From positions 17,670,001-17,734,000 of the forward strand of contig CM075103.1 of NCBI GenBank assembly GCA_037576195.1: a stretch of DNA of 64,000 nt. Reading direction: 5' to 3'. The notes under the pieces were generated by a model. It made no database searches and was not told the origin of the DNA. It was given only the letters and a program-made list of their open reading frames with translations. Below are positions 51,843 to 64,000 of this stretch, piece by piece (the stretch's first letter is position 1; each line of letters begins with the position of its first letter). The stretch comes from Phytoseiulus persimilis (Eukaryota; Arthropoda; Arachnida; Mesostigmata; Phytoseiidae). Position numbers and translations under genes: made by a program.

Positions 51843-54800
51843 CGCGAAGAGTTTGCCACTGATATACTCTTCCACAAGAGATCTGCAAGGGGGAATGCAT
51901 GACATCTTCGATGCGAGCACGCGAGTGAATTTCTCGGCAACGTTTTCCACCCCTTTGGTTGCTCCACAGTCGGAACTGAGCGAGTTCTGAGACGCAACTA
52001 ACGAGAATGACTCAGGCAAGGAACGCCACCGAGAGGAGACGTCGAACTCGTACGGTTGCTCCTGCCTCAGACAGAGGCTTCCGAAGGGCGAGTCGCCAAA
52101 CGGCTTCACAACCGACCGTTTCAAAACAATCGTTCGACCCTTCAGCCACCGATCGGCTCACCGTGAAACCGTATCTCCGATCTACCTGGTTCGATTCTGG
52201 ATGGGAGCGAGAGCCTATGCGTCGAACGAGTCGACTTGCGGGACGCTGGAGGTCTCATTGAAGGCGTCGTCGATCCTGGCTGCAGGAGACAGCTGAGAAA
52301 GGAGATCAGTTCCCTGTTCCTCGGACAGAGTGAACTTCTGGCATCGATCCCAATAATCGGCGATGTTATCGTTCTTCTCGCAAACGCCGAGAAGAGGACA
52401 CCATCGGAGCTTCGAGGGTTTTTCCCCGGTAGGATGCCATCCGGAGTGGAAAATAACTCCGATAGTCGGAAAGCACGGAAGATCAGTGGGTCCAGTTTCC
52501 TGACGATATTATGCATTTGCGCTCATCGAGTTGATCGAGGCATCAGATTTCATCTGCGTGAAGGTCATGTTGACTCCCCCGAATCTTCCTACCCGCATGT
52601 TCAATTCCATCATTAGGCCCTCGAGCTACCGGTGGTCTTCCACATGAAGATGAGTCCCCGGGAAGATTATCGCGAAAACAATCGCTGACGACTTGGCGAG
52701 TGGTTCGATTTCCCATTCGACAGCTCCGCAGCGTAACATCTCGAACATCGATGCGGAGGACCGCTAGCGTCTGTTTGGAGCTGACTCCGTCCTCGATTCT
52801 CATGCGGAACAAGAGCGAATCATCAAACCCAAGCGGCGTTCATCTCCCATGCATTTGTCGTGGTGTGAGCTATTGCGCTAGGGAGCGCCTGATCAAAATA
52901 CCGCGAAGTGGGGGATGTCCTCCAAGGTCTGATCGCGTCATCTTGTGGCCGAAGCCAGGCCTAAATTATTTCGGACCACATGGAAGGCGGAATCATATGA
53001 TTCCGCAAGTTCACCGAACGTGAACTCAGAAGAGGAAATGATTTCCGAAAGCTGTCCCAATCTGACTCACAGTGAAGGTTTCGATGCTTTCTGGAACAGG
53101 AGGTCCAGGAACATCTCGTTCAGAGGGATTCTGCTCTCTTGAGTGCAGCAAGCCAAAAGCACTACAGTGCTCTCACCAAATCGATAGGCGCAACAACCGA
53201 CGAAGCCCCAACGACTTGGTGCCGCAAAACTATCGTTCGTCAGCAGCTCGGAAGTCTGTTCTCTTTTGGAATTTCCAGACAGGGAGTACTGAGCGAAAGG
53301 ACGGAGACCGATGCGTGGACCACTCTGAATTCAAGCCGGTAAATCAAACGAAATCAAGCAACGGGAGGACCGTTGATGTTCGACACAGGCGGAACCCCAT
53401 CTGGCTCTGGCGGATGGTTAAAAATTGGAAGGAGTTACCAAGAGGAAATAACCAGAAGCCCGCAGGAGGCCTACGCAACAAGACCGCTGATTGGGATGCG
53501 GGTCTCCGAATTTGAATATCGTTCCGGAATTTTGTCTTCGCTCCCGGCTCGTAACGGCTGAATTTCTCGGCCGCATATAACGCCTCACTCGCTGTCAGCT
53601 CTCGCGTAAAGCTTGCGGTGTTTGAATACGGACAAAACGCGGAGGGAACCGAGATGCCGGACCCGATTAAGACCCGGATTGGAGTTCATGAAAGAACCCA
53701 GACATGATCCGATCGATCCTTCCGCCGCGATTCGGGTGGCAGCCGAAGGGCCCACTTGAGTGAGACTTCTTCGATTCTGCGAGAATGGCAATGAGCTGAT
53801 CGAAGCATAGTCTATTGGGGTCACAGAAGGTGCAAACGTAGTTTCAAGCTTGCAAACTCCGATAGCGGATGTTGTGCCATTGGCTATTGGAAGCAACGCA
53901 GGTGGGAACCACTTGCCAACCACACTTTTCCCGATCATCCCGAGTTGAGAACTTCTGTTCCGGCTTCCGTTCTGTTCAGCCTATACCCAGCATGTCGTCG
54001 TTCGAGGAGCACTTTAGATAGGATAATCGATGTCCCGACGATCAACCGAGGGAGTCAGACTCAAGATCCCCCCGGACTCATTGAGAATATCCTCCCCACT
54101 CCTGCGTGCCCATCTCCCCGGAGCGAAGAATTCGGCCGAGGATGGTACCACAGGGAATCTTTGATTGGATGCTCTTCCGATCCATCATCTCGCGTTCTTG
54201 CGCCACTCGGGAGGGGGGGGGGGGGGATTGTTGCCACACGAACGGAGAGTCGGAAGTATTTCGCGCGGGGGGCCCGAGGATTTCGCCAACGAGAAGTCAG
54301 GGTTCCGAACACGATTGGATCGCCGAGGGAGAACACTGAACCAAGATCCGAACTCCAGTGCCGCTCCACTTGCTCCGAGTCCGTCAGAGAGGGAGCAGCT
54401 GTTTCCTACGAACCTAATGTCACTGCTCATGGTCGATGATGCACCGAAGGAGAGGAATTCCGCGGGAGATTCAGTTAGTTGCCACAAGTGCCTTGTCAAC
54501 ATTCGAATGAGGAACTTCCTGCCTCGTGGTCACGATATCGTTCTGCGAGAGACATGCAATGCGAAAACGGAGAAGAAGGGAGAGCGAGCTGCGATTTTCC
54601 AGCGGCACTGAAGGGCTCACTGGAGGGCAGCACGGGGACCCGACGCAGCGTAAACTGGCAGTTAGCGCGTCGTTCATTCGTCATGCCCCTCCGAACAGCT
54701 GTATTTGTCCAATTTCGCGGTTGTAAAAAAAGCTATTCTGCTCATTCTCTCTGACGGCATGAGCTCACATCCAAATGTTCTTGACAACATTAGCAAACGG

Positions 54801-55262
54801 CATTCGCAGCGACAGGAAACGGGGGCCGACAGGACTGAACGGATCTCCCTTCTTTGTTCTGTCGCGGTCGACCTTCCGCGGATAAGATGTCTCTCTCGGC
54901 CGACGGTTACTCTGACGAGCTGGCTCCTCCGAAGTGAATGTTACACACCCCAGCGTAAATCCGAATTTCGGAGATTCGGATCTCGAGAAAACGAGAACTC
55001 AATTTCCAGCATGTCGCAATCGCTCTGGAAGCGCTTCCCTGAGAACTAACAAGTGTGATCCGATCCAGCCTAAATATTTGAAGTAAACGGTAGTTAATCT
55101 AGCGGGTGCTAGCAAACGCATAAGCCAAAGCCGTTCTAGGTCGTCGGCAAAGGACGCCTGAATTAATTTTCCTCCGTTCTCATGGTGCACAAGGAGAGTT
55201 CGGAAGCGCTGCGATCACACCTCAGATACTACTTGAGATCATCCGGCAGGGACGAAACTCAC
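51843..55262. other. ACSL 5' flank and unassigned sequence
   Basis: This presumably holds the ACSL promoter and 5' UTR and possibly further exons of the unidentified minus-strand gene to its right. A minus frame ending at about 52217 (NDNIADYWDRCQKFTLSEEQ) looks coding-like, and so does RIDVRDVTLRS near 52740. I could not join either into a gene. A poly-G run sits at about 54211-54226. Confidence 0.35.
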
Positions 55263-55664
55263 GTCGACCGCAACTCGGTGGGAGCCGGGAGATTGAACTT
55301 CGGATCTCGACCGGAATCAGCCATCCCGCTGGACTCGTTTTGTCCCGGGTCGGTCTCACGACTGGCTCGGCGAACTTCGCTACGGAACCGCCGTGCGTCG
55401 TAGGCAGCGCTTGTTCTCACGCAAAAGACTGAACTCTCGCAGTCATCCGCACACACCCGAAGTCGCGTGTGTGGACACGGGACATAGCAGTCCACTCACC
55501 GGGCAGCGAAGACTTCTCCCGCTTGAGACGGTAACACAGCACGTGGAAGATGTCTTTTGTAATACGTGGATCTTTCTCGCTCACTGATGCTGTCTTGGGT
55601 TTCGGCGCCGCCGGTTCTTTCGGTTGAGAGAGCCTCTTCAAGAAAAAAGACTTCGGGCGATCCA
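55263..55664 (-). CDS. Two linked exons of an unidentified gene (partial)
   Basis: Exon one is complement(55500..55664) and exon two is complement(55263..55428). The first follows a TCTTACAG acceptor and ends at a near-consensus CCG|GTGAGT donor. It encodes DRPKSFFLKRLSQPKEPAAP and, further on, ITKDIFHVLCYRLKREKSSLP. The second begins after GAGAGTTCAG, stays open in the matching phase, and ends at a GTGAGT donor after a hydrophilic segment (SRETDPGQNESSGMADSGRD). Both exons are therefore splice- and phase-compatible. The upstream and downstream exons were not identified. A minus frame at 56100-55960 (HFRDSWKLWVNFESMIEADT), next to a TTGTTTACAG acceptor, could be an upstream exon. I do not recognise the protein family and assign no function. 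Confidence 0.4.
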
Positions 55665-56711
55665 CTGTAAGACTTCGGAGCGAGCGGATCGGGGCAAAAC
55701 ATCAACGCACGTCCCACCAGACGGCGCTCGCCACCTGAGGTAAGAGGGAAATCGCGATCATGAAGAAGATACAAACAAGATGCACCCGTTGTGCGAAGTT
55801 CCTACGGCCTTCTGCTCTGAATGACGTCCATCCTACGGGATTCTACGATCGCGATTAGACAGTGCGCGAATTTATCGCTGTTCGTACAATCCAGTCACTT
55901 TTACGAAAATCCTGTCGTATAAACGCTGAATATTCACGAATCATCGACTCCCCTCGAATAGAACCAGATGGAATGCGGTTCGCTTCTCGCTTCACCGCCA
56001 TTTTGAGCTTCGTATCAGCTTCGATCATCGATTCGAAGTTCACCCAGAGTTTCCACGAGTCCCGAAAATGCCTGTAAACAAGAAGTTCCCTCCTGTATGA
56101 TTCCACCATCGAGAGGCAGTGATCGGAGCGGCGATTGGATCCACTTGTTGATCCAAGCCAGACTGCTCTGCCTTCTTCTGACAGCCCTGTGCTAACCGAT
56201 GTTTGGCGCTGCGGTCATTTCGAACTTTCGATGGAATGGGGTCGTATTCGGCTCGAGACAATCAGGCGTGAGGGGAGACCGGCGGTGGCGGATCCAGGAG
56301 GGCGGCGATCAGGCGCCCCCCCCCTCCGCAATCGTTTCGGACGACATGTTGGGTGGACTCTTCAACGAGAGACTGTTTCTCATTTGTTTTCGAAAGTCAA
56401 AACCCGGCCAAGTATCTTGGAGAATAAAGGAACACTCAAACGCTGGAATAAAATGCTTGAGTTTCCTTTTCTTCTACCCGCAACGCGACTCTGTTACCCT
56501 CAAGTCTGGCACATGAGGGACAGCTTTTTCGACTGAAAACATTACTGGAACCTTTGCGTGTGTGCACGCAGTTGAATCCCGACAATTTTGCACGATGTTG
56601 CAACGTTCCGTTCACTCCGGAAAAATGCCAGATCTTTGAAATTCCATCGCGGACTGTGACCGCTGATTATATTCAGGGTTGAAAAAGTAGTTGCTCATAC
56701 TTCAGACTTTA

Positions 56712-56753
56712 GGGTGAGTCGAGTTGAAATGGACGCTCCATGATTTCTACGTC
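56712..56753 (+). repeat. Inverted-repeat arm, left (copy 2)
   Basis: This arm is the counterpart of 43139-43179 (core GGACGCTCCATG) and pairs in inverted orientation with 57077-57119. Confidence 0.7.
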
Positions 56754-57076
56754 CCTGAATAAGTCCCCCAAGAAGAAGAAGAACACCGAAAGCGGAGATC
56801 GACGCCGAGCGTCTTATTCAGTGATCCACGGTGTTTGAAAGAACGAAGAATACCAACAGGTGCGTTGAAGCCTGCCCTCGGTTACAAGTTATTGATCTCA
56901 CTCCAATGGAATCGACTTAACAGTTTTCTGCGGTCGGTATGTCACACGTGCTCGGGGCGAGAAGCATTGGATCGAGACTCTGGGCGAATCATCTCCCTGG
57001 TACGGTGGGATTTTGGTCGGGAACAGAACTCCAGAATCCGATTCAGTCACGCTTTGGAGGCCCCTCAAAGCTTGAT

Positions 57077-57119
57077 AACGGATGAAACATGGAGCGTACA
57101 CTAAAATACGACTTAACTC
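57077..57119 (-). repeat. Inverted-repeat arm, right (copy 2)
   Basis: This arm contains GATGAAACATGGAGCGTACA, shared with the right arm of copy 1, and pairs with 56712-56753. Confidence 0.7.
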
Positions 57120-57150
57120 TAATCATATTGAGCAGATTGGGAAGCTAGGA

Positions 57151-58948
57151 AATGTAGTTCTTCGCTTCAAAACATCTCACTCTACCTCTACTCTCAGGCG
57201 TTTTTTCTTCTTTTCATATTGAGCTTCGGCGCATCAAGGAATGGTCGGAGAAGGAAGAAAGTTTACGGAAGAAACGAGTAGGTTGAGGCAGTCGCTCCGC
57301 GGCTGAGATCCGCATGCTCGGAACCTATTGCAGAACCGATGTGAGTTCCGACGGCTGTCTCGCCCGAGACAGCCCAAGACCTTGACATCCTCAACTTCAT
57401 CTCTTGACTGTTCTGCTCCTCTCGTCATTTGAAGCACAACCCCGACTTTCATTCCGAAGCGATTCATGTGCACAACAGCTCCAGAATTCATAGCAGTCTC
57501 AACGGAGGAGCGGGCAGAATAGAGCTCCATGCTTTCTGAAAAAGCGTTCCGAACAGAGACAATTTGAATAAGGATTCTCAGATCATTTGACGTCAGTGCA
57601 TTCGAGTCGGATCCGGGAGCTTCGACAAGTAACAGGATGCAGATTCGAACGATAGGACCGAGTGAACGCTCTGCCAGAACCTTCCGCTTTGTGCGCAGCC
57701 GATGGATGGTTTCTAATCTTGCGAGGATCCCCGATGAGGAAATCCGCATTCGAGGTCGGCTGATTCTACCGGTCTTCTGCTCCTCGCCAGTTCCTCTCTA
57801 GCTCCCTGCACAGCGACTCCACTCAGTGAGATCCGTCTATCCACACAACCTGAACTTCGTGAAGAGATCTGCTCTATTCTCAAAGGCTTTATTTCTGAAC
57901 CAATCGCCCACAGCGGTTCGTGAGCTGCGGGCTCCCGAGGTGCTTAGAGTTCCATCGTTGGCCATCCGTCTCTCGAGAGTCCGGCGTCGAGACTACGATC
58001 CCGGCCTTCGCCCTCAATCTCCTGCATTTGGCTGAATTCATTCGTCGAGTCGTTCTGATTGTGGGGTATTTGTTTCTCGTCTGTCCGGCATTTCTCCAAC
58101 GAGCTCATCAGCGGGTGAAAGTTCCCATTCATAGGTTCTCGCTCTCGGGATGCGAATCTTCAGTCAGCGGAGTGAGCAGGGCTTGCTCCTCATTCCGGCT
58201 GGAGCCGACGGCGGCGAACCCCCGCTGGCGATGAATTTCCGCATGACACCCGCGAACTGCCGCTCATCGGAAACCCGGCATAATCATGGAATCTTTATAT
58301 CAGAATTGCAGACGTAGAGATTCGGGAAAATTTCAGTCACTGTGACTGCGAATTACAACAGTATGATCTGATCTGCACCCAGGATCAAGTATTTTGTCAC
58401 ATGCAATGAGAAATACTATTTTCGCTCCGATTCTCCTTCGGAACAAACAACATCCCCCGCCCTCCCCGATGATGGCCCTCCAACACGGATGTTGCGTATC
58501 GGTGTGGGTCTCGCTGACAGTATGGCTTCGCCACGGTCTCCTCTTTGATCATCGGAAAGCTGGGAACACAATTCGAGAGCTTACGGTCGAGATGCTCCCG
58601 GGAGTGATGTCGAATCCCGATGACGCCAGTTCCGAGCGAAACCTTATCACAACCACGCTCCGGATAGGATTTTCAACCCGAACTACCCGAACGTCCGAAG
58701 AGAGAGAGAGAGAGTTCCCCCGAAGCAAGGGTAACCATCAGCACAACGATGTATCTCAAACGGATCCGAAATCTCGACCAACACAGGAACCCTGGTCATG
58801 AAGCTATCGATCTACGCGTGTGAAGAATGAATAAATATCCGATCCTATGCCATGGGCGGTGAAATCGTAACTGCGGTCCTGAGGGTGACTGGTGGGAATA
58901 AAGAAACTCAATCAGTAATTGAAAATGGAATAAAAAAAGAGCAAATAG
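57151..58948. other. Spacer downstream of lachesin
   Basis: No supported gene. Minus frame 57234-57749 (171 codons) and plus frame 58394-58801 (135 codons) have no recognisable domain. A short AG microsatellite lies at about 58699-58714. Confidence 0.4.
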
Positions 58949-58954
58949 TTTATT
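58949..58954 (-). terminator. Candidate poly(A) signal of lachesin
   Basis: AATAAA on the minus strand (TTTATT on plus) lies about 180 bases beyond the lachesin stop codon. This is a plausible 3' UTR length. Confidence 0.5.
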
Positions 58955-59133
58955 CTTGTTGTTCCGTTGTTTTTGGCTTTTCGTCAAGTACCATGTCCTT
59001 AACTCCGGGAACTTTCTTCGTTGTATATACAGATCTCCTGAGTTTCTTCTGGGGGCTCCCCTCGTCACTAATCAAATGCACGGAGAACCATGGGAACTCG
59101 TCATTACTCTCGAACCCATTCGCAAACTCGGAG

Positions 59134-61486
59134 CTAGTGTCGGCTTTGTGCCAGCGTCAGAAGTTCTAGCATGGCCACTAGCAGACCGAGCGACGGGAGC
59201 AGCGGATACGATGACGTTGTGAGATACTGAGCGTCACAGGCTGGCGGACAGACGACATTCACGGTTTCTGTAATGATCAATCCAAACTGTTTTCATGACA
59301 TCCTTTAGCCGCGGTTTCCATAAATCAGATTCCTATCTTCACTTCATGGATGGAACTAATAACAGCAGCCGTTTTTACACAGACTGGAGGGCGTGGAGAT
59401 TATACTCCTCGACGTCGGTTCTAGTCTCCTTCGGAATCACCCGCTCCGAATGGCGGGAGCGAACGACCAAGTCTGCGACCGGCTCCAATTCGGGAGGAAA
59501 CACATCAAGCCACCAAGATGACCAACTCACCAAACAGCTCGATGGTCACGCCAGAAGAGCCGAGTTTGTTGATTGCTCTGGAAGATCAATGCGTTCACAT
59601 CACCTGACACAACGATCTAAATTAACGAGCATCGGAATCGCTTTGCTCAGAGTTCGAGCCCGGACCCAAGAAAGCATTGGTGGAGAATGACCCCGCAAGA
59701 CAAAACTTCAAATCCGGACGGAGCAAATCGAATCCTAAACGAGCTCACGGTGAACGCACCGATTTCTCGATAAATCTCAAAAACTGGGAAACACAGTTTA
59801 ACGCTCTCAATGAGCCTCGGTATGAGCTAGCCTACCTGCAGGTGTAATTCCCGTATTGTTTCTTCTCGATGGCAATGATCCTCAAAACAGAGTCAGTGAA
59901 CTCGTCGGCAGTTGCAAATATAGAAACCTTGTAATGCTGATTGTCTGATATCTGTGAATCGAGTCAGAGTTCATACAGAATTCAGTTCATCCGGGAGCTT
60001 ACCGGGGCCATCAACCATCGGAGCTGGTCCGATGGGCCATCGTACAGATTTTTTTTGTGATTCAGAGATGCTGACCGACCACCGATGGCATGGAACAGTC
60101 TCACCTCGAAACTCCTCACTCTCACCCCCAACCCACTCACCTGGTAGCCGTCTTTGAACCACTGGATGGACGGGGACGGGAACGCCTCGACGTGGCACAT
60201 CAAGTCCATGGGGTACTGCAGTGCTTGACCGTAGCTAGAAAGAGATTAGATATGAAAAAAACTGCCGATTCGTGGGGACACTGCATCGAGCTCCATAGAG
60301 TTGCAATGGTATTTTTGAGATGGAGGGTTCCACCCCGGGTCTCGATCCCCTCATTTCCATACGGTTACCAACTCACGCACCGAGGTCTTTCCGCTGTGAC
60401 GTAGGGAGCGAATTCTACTTCCACGCCGACGTTTCTCCGAGCGCCTTTGCCGACGCGATTGTCCGCGATGCAGTAATACGTGCCGCGGTCGTCCTTCGGA
60501 AACGGGCGATTCGTATTTTTTTTCTATCTATCGGGCTTTTGAGCATCACCACACTCAGAACTCTGCTCGAGGAATTCCTGAGCGCGCTCAAGAGAATCGG
60601 GAGTCATCGTCGATCCTGCCAATTATGGGTCACGGCTTACACACCTTGGTTACTCCAAATATCCGAAGAATATTGCCGCGATAGATCGCTCCACCAGTTG
60701 GCAAGAGATCATTGTTCTCTCGACGCCATGTTATGCGAGGTGGTGGGAACCCTTCCGAATAGCACTCGAGGGATGCGTTTGCTCCTGGAAATCGAGTTGC
60801 ACTGCTAGAATAACACTCAGACGACCAGGCGGACGAGGCCGAACTCAATTTCCAGTCCCCTCAGCTTTCTCATTTCACCCGTGATTGATGCCCCGTGTGC
60901 CGCAAGATGGGAATCCTGAGAGAGAAAACTAGCTCGAACCCCCACCGCCCTCGGGTAGTAAACTCCGGGTCACGAATGCACCTTGAGCGGACTACTTGGA
61001 CCGACTCTGCGACAAACCTGTTGAAGTGATGATGGATCTGGTCGAGTTGTCGGAGATGATCGGGGGAATGCGGACGTGGAGCCAGACATCGGCAGTGATT
61101 TTGTGAGTCGATGAAGTCGTCACCTGAAGCCCAACGATAATTCAAGAAATCTGGGACTCTCTTCACCGATAGGATACAGCGTTGGGTTGACTCCGAAAAG
61201 CGGTGCCAGGAGCAGAGGAAAACCCTGGTTGTTCTCCACAATGACTTGCACGGAGCCGGAGGTATGCCGGAAAATCTCCTCCGGTCCTGCCAACGGAGAA
61301 GGCAACGATTCCCGTGAGATCCCGATCGAACAATCGAACGAGGTTCAGACCGATCGAACATACCAACCTGACATTGGTAGAGCCCCGTGTCCGTTTCTTG
61401 AATCTTGGAAATTTGAAGAGTGTAAGTCGAAGAGACGTCGTCGTGACGGATACTGAATCGGAGTTCGGGAACGATCACCGAGCCGC
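59134..61486 (-). CDS. Lac: Lachesin, Ig-superfamily cell-adhesion protein (3' part, 8 exons)
   Basis: Exons: complement(59134..59267, 59531..59577, 59836..59951, 60141..60234, 60381..60493, 60645..60784, 61018..61123, 61368..61486), all phase-consistent; 288 residues plus a split codon. Lachesin is a homophilic, GPI-anchored adhesion protein in insect neurons and septate junctions. Order: C-terminal half of Ig1 (RFSIRHDDVSSTYTLQISK, then D-x-G-x-Y-x-CQ), linker IPPIISDNST, and Ig2 (SLECYSEGFPPPRITWRREN ... DDRGTYYCIADN). Linker VEVEFAP leads to Ig3 (MDLMCHVEAFPSPSIQWFKD ... QYGNYTC), then ETVNVVCPPACD and a hydrophobic tail (about 18 residues) suited to GPI attachment. The CPPAC block is a lachesin hallmark. 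The exon(s) for the signal peptide and first Ig1 strands lie upstream and were not found up to the window end. The donor after Ig2 is GTGCGTGAG, chosen by phase. Confidence 0.92.
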
Positions 61487-63940
61487 CTGGAAGTCGTAAA
61501 GTTAGGGAATAAACAGAACTTCGCCGATTCACACATTAGGAGGGTCACAAAGCTGACGCTCGCGAAAATGAGAGTGCGGTAGAATCTCGATCATATCGAG
61601 TTTTGGGCAAATAGCTCTTGGTCAAAGTCACGGCAGCTGTGATTGAGAGTAGCGGTACATATTTGTTGTGGTCACGGCTATCATTACTGATCGCCCGGGT
61701 GGGAAGATGAGCTGAAGATGGTCGAGACATAGCTAATGACTCCCATTGTAAGGACCATTTTTGTGGTTTCCATCGTTATTGCATGTGCTCAAAGTTCTCC
61801 TCTTGTTGACTTGTCTCAACTCAAATGGGGGTTTCCGAAACTTCCGGCTATGAATCTGAAGGACAAACCTGAAGAGATGATAGTTGGGCTGTCCGGATGT
61901 CTGGGATCGGTTCTAACCCAAAGAATGGGATAACTTTGCGCGTATTGCACTGAGCACTCGAGTTGTGTTGTATCTCCGATGTTCACCACTCGTTCTTTTG
62001 AGATGTACGAGATCGTCGGATTCTGTTGAGCCCAAGCTTGAAGATGGAAGGAAGTTATATGAGACTATACGCTCCTAGATGCCCGAGTGCAGCGTTAAAT
62101 TCGAGGAGACTTCCGTTTAGCTCGCAATCGATGTCACCAGATGCATTGATGCATTATCTCAACAGCCGTGCCAATTCACGCAGGACCACTCACCCAGCTC
62201 GAGGACAATCAACAACGTCAGGACCCCCTTCACGAACATCTCGTCAGAGTTGGGAACTTTCCAATGCATTTTCAGCACATCACTCCAACGTGAAATCAAC
62301 TGCTTCACTGAAAGCAGACAGCATTCAAACGCTCAAAGTTCGTCATTCACGAAGAATTTCTCTGTGAGAGACGGGATTTCGGTTCCGGTCTAAGTCACGG
62401 TGAAGAAAAGACCACACCGAATATGATCCAACTCGATTGAGCTCCGAACGGACTGAACCTCTGGAGTTCAGGTCTTACGTTAAGCAAACGGCGAATCCCA
62501 CAACACTACCGAACCGAATCCACTGACGCTAGGCGCGACGCCGGAGGCATACAGTCATAGCGGTGTGATGTCGCGAAACGTTCTAAGATGAGGCCCACAG
62601 ATCGGAGCCGAATGCCACCTCTAAGGTCCAGGCCGGCAATTCATGGTTAAATTCTAATGAAATGTGCGTCTTTGATCCCTCCCGATGTAAACAGATTTGG
62701 CTTGAAGATATTCACAACATCAAAATCGGAATCGAAATCTCCAGGAGCTCGAATGATGTTGAGCTCATCGACCCTTCTGCACTTCGATGAGGCCTCCTGC
62801 GCATGCGCCGTGCTGCCGTTAGCAGAACACAATCGTCAGCAGAAACCGAGGACTGCATCGTCGACGGGAGCGCTTGGGATTTCCATTCGAAGTGACATAA
62901 AGCTGTGACACCTGATATTGTTAAACAACTTCCAGAAACCACTGTTATCGATGATTTCGAAACGGAGCGACCGGTGCCGTTCTGCGCTTCGTTCGAGTTT
63001 TCAAGAGAGACCTCTTTTCGCGGGAAGTAGTTTCGGCGACGGGCGGCCTCCTCGACTCACAACGATTCGCCCTGATTGTCGAGAATTTCGGTGTCCGCTT
63101 CGAGCTTGCCCGCTTTTGTCATCCAAGAATTCGAGAAGGCTGCTTATGGTGAGGGCTCCACACTCTGTCCGCTACGATTCGTTGGCCACCGCCTCCAGTT
63201 CAAGGGGCTCGAAATCCAGTGTGCGCAGGCAGTTTACTCACATGAAAGCAGATGTTTTATAATTCGGCGAAACTCCAGCACAGAAACGATCCGAATTCGA
63301 GCACAGCTGCTGTCAGCGCAATGCTTTCGGATCCAGTTCGACGGGATGTTGTGATGTTTCTCTGAGTTGCCATGGGAACGTCCCACATGTTCATCTTTTC
63401 TCCAAAAACTAAACGCTTTTCCCTTTTCCGGGAAGGAAACTGCGAGTCTCACGAGAGGAAGTTCCGATCCCGACTTGATGCTCGGCTCTCGTCTCCTTGG
63501 GCGTCAGGAGGTCATCCTGAGTTGCAATCCGTCCCGAACGCTCTGATGCAAGCCCAACCTTCCTCTGGCCTGGAAGAGTGACGAATCGTGTTCCTGGAGC
63601 TCGCACCGGTCGCAGCCGCTCTGTGGATGGCAGGTGGATTGCACTTTCCGTTGAGAGTACTGGCTCTTGTCCGTTCGACGGAGATAGTAAGGGATTTCAA
63701 CGGAGATTTTAGTGCTGAATGCGGAACGTGCACGCTCGCGGTGCTGGGAAGCAGCCGGCCGCCACACCGCGCGTCTAAGGACGATTTGATCCAGCAGCGT
63801 GACAAGGGGGGCGGAGGGCGGAACGGCCTGGGCATCACCTGTTTCATCAACATCGGGGGCACCATTCATGACTTCCCTTTCAAGATACCAAAGTTTATCA
63901 GGGAGTATGATTTCTCCTGCGACTTCCAGAGCTTGCGATC
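61487..63940. other. Probable lachesin intron and spacer
   Basis: The next upstream lachesin exon should lie on the minus strand to the right, but no Ig-like exon was recognised here. The intron is therefore at least about 2.4 kb, or the missing exon is beyond the window. A plus frame from about 63582 is open to the window end, in parallel with the start of the next gene in another frame. I take it as chance. Confidence 0.4.
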
Positions 63941-64000
63941 ATGTCGATGGAGCTTGATCCCTCGAATTACATCGATTTGGACGATGAGTTCGAGGAATTC
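63941..64000 (+). CDS. Start of a possible SEM1/DSS1-like protein (partial)
   Basis: An ATG follows a good acceptor (TTTCTCCTGCGACTTCCAG) and eleven bases. The first 20 codons to the window edge include IDLDDEFEEF, resembling the DDEFEEF acidic motif near the N-terminus of SEM1/DSS1. SEM1 is the tiny acidic subunit of the 26S proteasome lid, which also acts with BRCA2 and TREX-2. Only the N-terminus is in the window; the diagnostic Trp-containing acidic half (EDW ... W-x-D-x-W) cannot be seen. Other acidic proteins could start this way, so the call is tentative. Confidence 0.4.
   Translation, partial: MSMELDPSNYIDLDDEFEEF

Larger units (their letters stand above)
56283..57150. mobile_element. 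Non-autonomous inverted-repeat element, copy 2
   Basis: The element begins CGGTGGCGGATCCAGGAGGG and contains inverted arms at 56712-56753 and 57077-57119 homologous to those of 42943-43640. It is longer than copy 1, with extra sequence at about 56540-56700. It shares blocks such as CGAGAGACTGTTTCTCATTT and GATGAAACATGGAGCGTACA. No transposase frame is present. Confidence 0.62.

Noticed and set aside
57234-57749. Minus-strand open frame of 171 codons
   Set aside because: No recognisable family, and no splice or poly(A) context. It lies next to a mobile element.
63582-64000. Long plus frame open to the window end
   Set aside because: It overlaps the better-supported start at 63941 in another frame, has no natural start context, and reads poorly beyond 63930.

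Overview
This window is eukaryotic nuclear DNA, most likely from an arthropod and probably a chelicerate such as a mite. Several genes are split by GT-AG introns, and a typical arthropod lachesin is present. DNA transposon and LTR-retrotransposon debris is dense, and there are no operons or bacterial gene features. The mite assignment is inference; nothing in the sequence fixes the species. Exon boundaries were worked out by hand from splice sites, phase continuity and family alignment from memory.

Left part (1-16.3 kb): a 24-bp tandem array, then a decayed LTR element with a CCHC-type Gag but no visible pol. Next is an intact intronless F-box/leucine-rich gene (8431-10266, +). A transposon graveyard follows: a hAT-like TIR element, a Tc1/mariner tail, and a second, internally deleted copy of the LTR element. 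That second copy carries a 1.96-kb Helitron/Helentron insertion. The two LTR-element copies share a nearly identical 2.3-kb segment (4006-6281 and 14057-16336).

Middle part (16.3-46 kb): a four-exon NADPH-dependent FMN reductase (17628-19499, -), a hAT remnant (about 22.65-23.39 kb), and a four-exon secreted His/Pro/Tyr-rich protein (27383-28535, +). A five-exon tetraspanin (30485-41370, -) follows; it has a 7.5-kb intron. Beyond it lies a non-autonomous element with long inverted repeats, which has a relative near 56.3-57.1 kb.

Right part (46-64 kb): a complete 15-exon ACSL3/4-type long-chain acyl-CoA synthetase (46425-51842, -, 712 aa). After it come two linked exons of an unidentified gene (55263-55664, -), then lachesin, an Ig-domain cell-surface protein (59134 to beyond 61486, -, 5' end not found). 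At the right edge is the start of a possible SEM1/DSS1-like gene (63941 onward, +).

The genes are functionally unrelated single-copy housekeeping and cell-surface genes. The most unusual content is the nested mobile-element block at 10.9-16.3 kb and the gag-only LTR element it disrupts.
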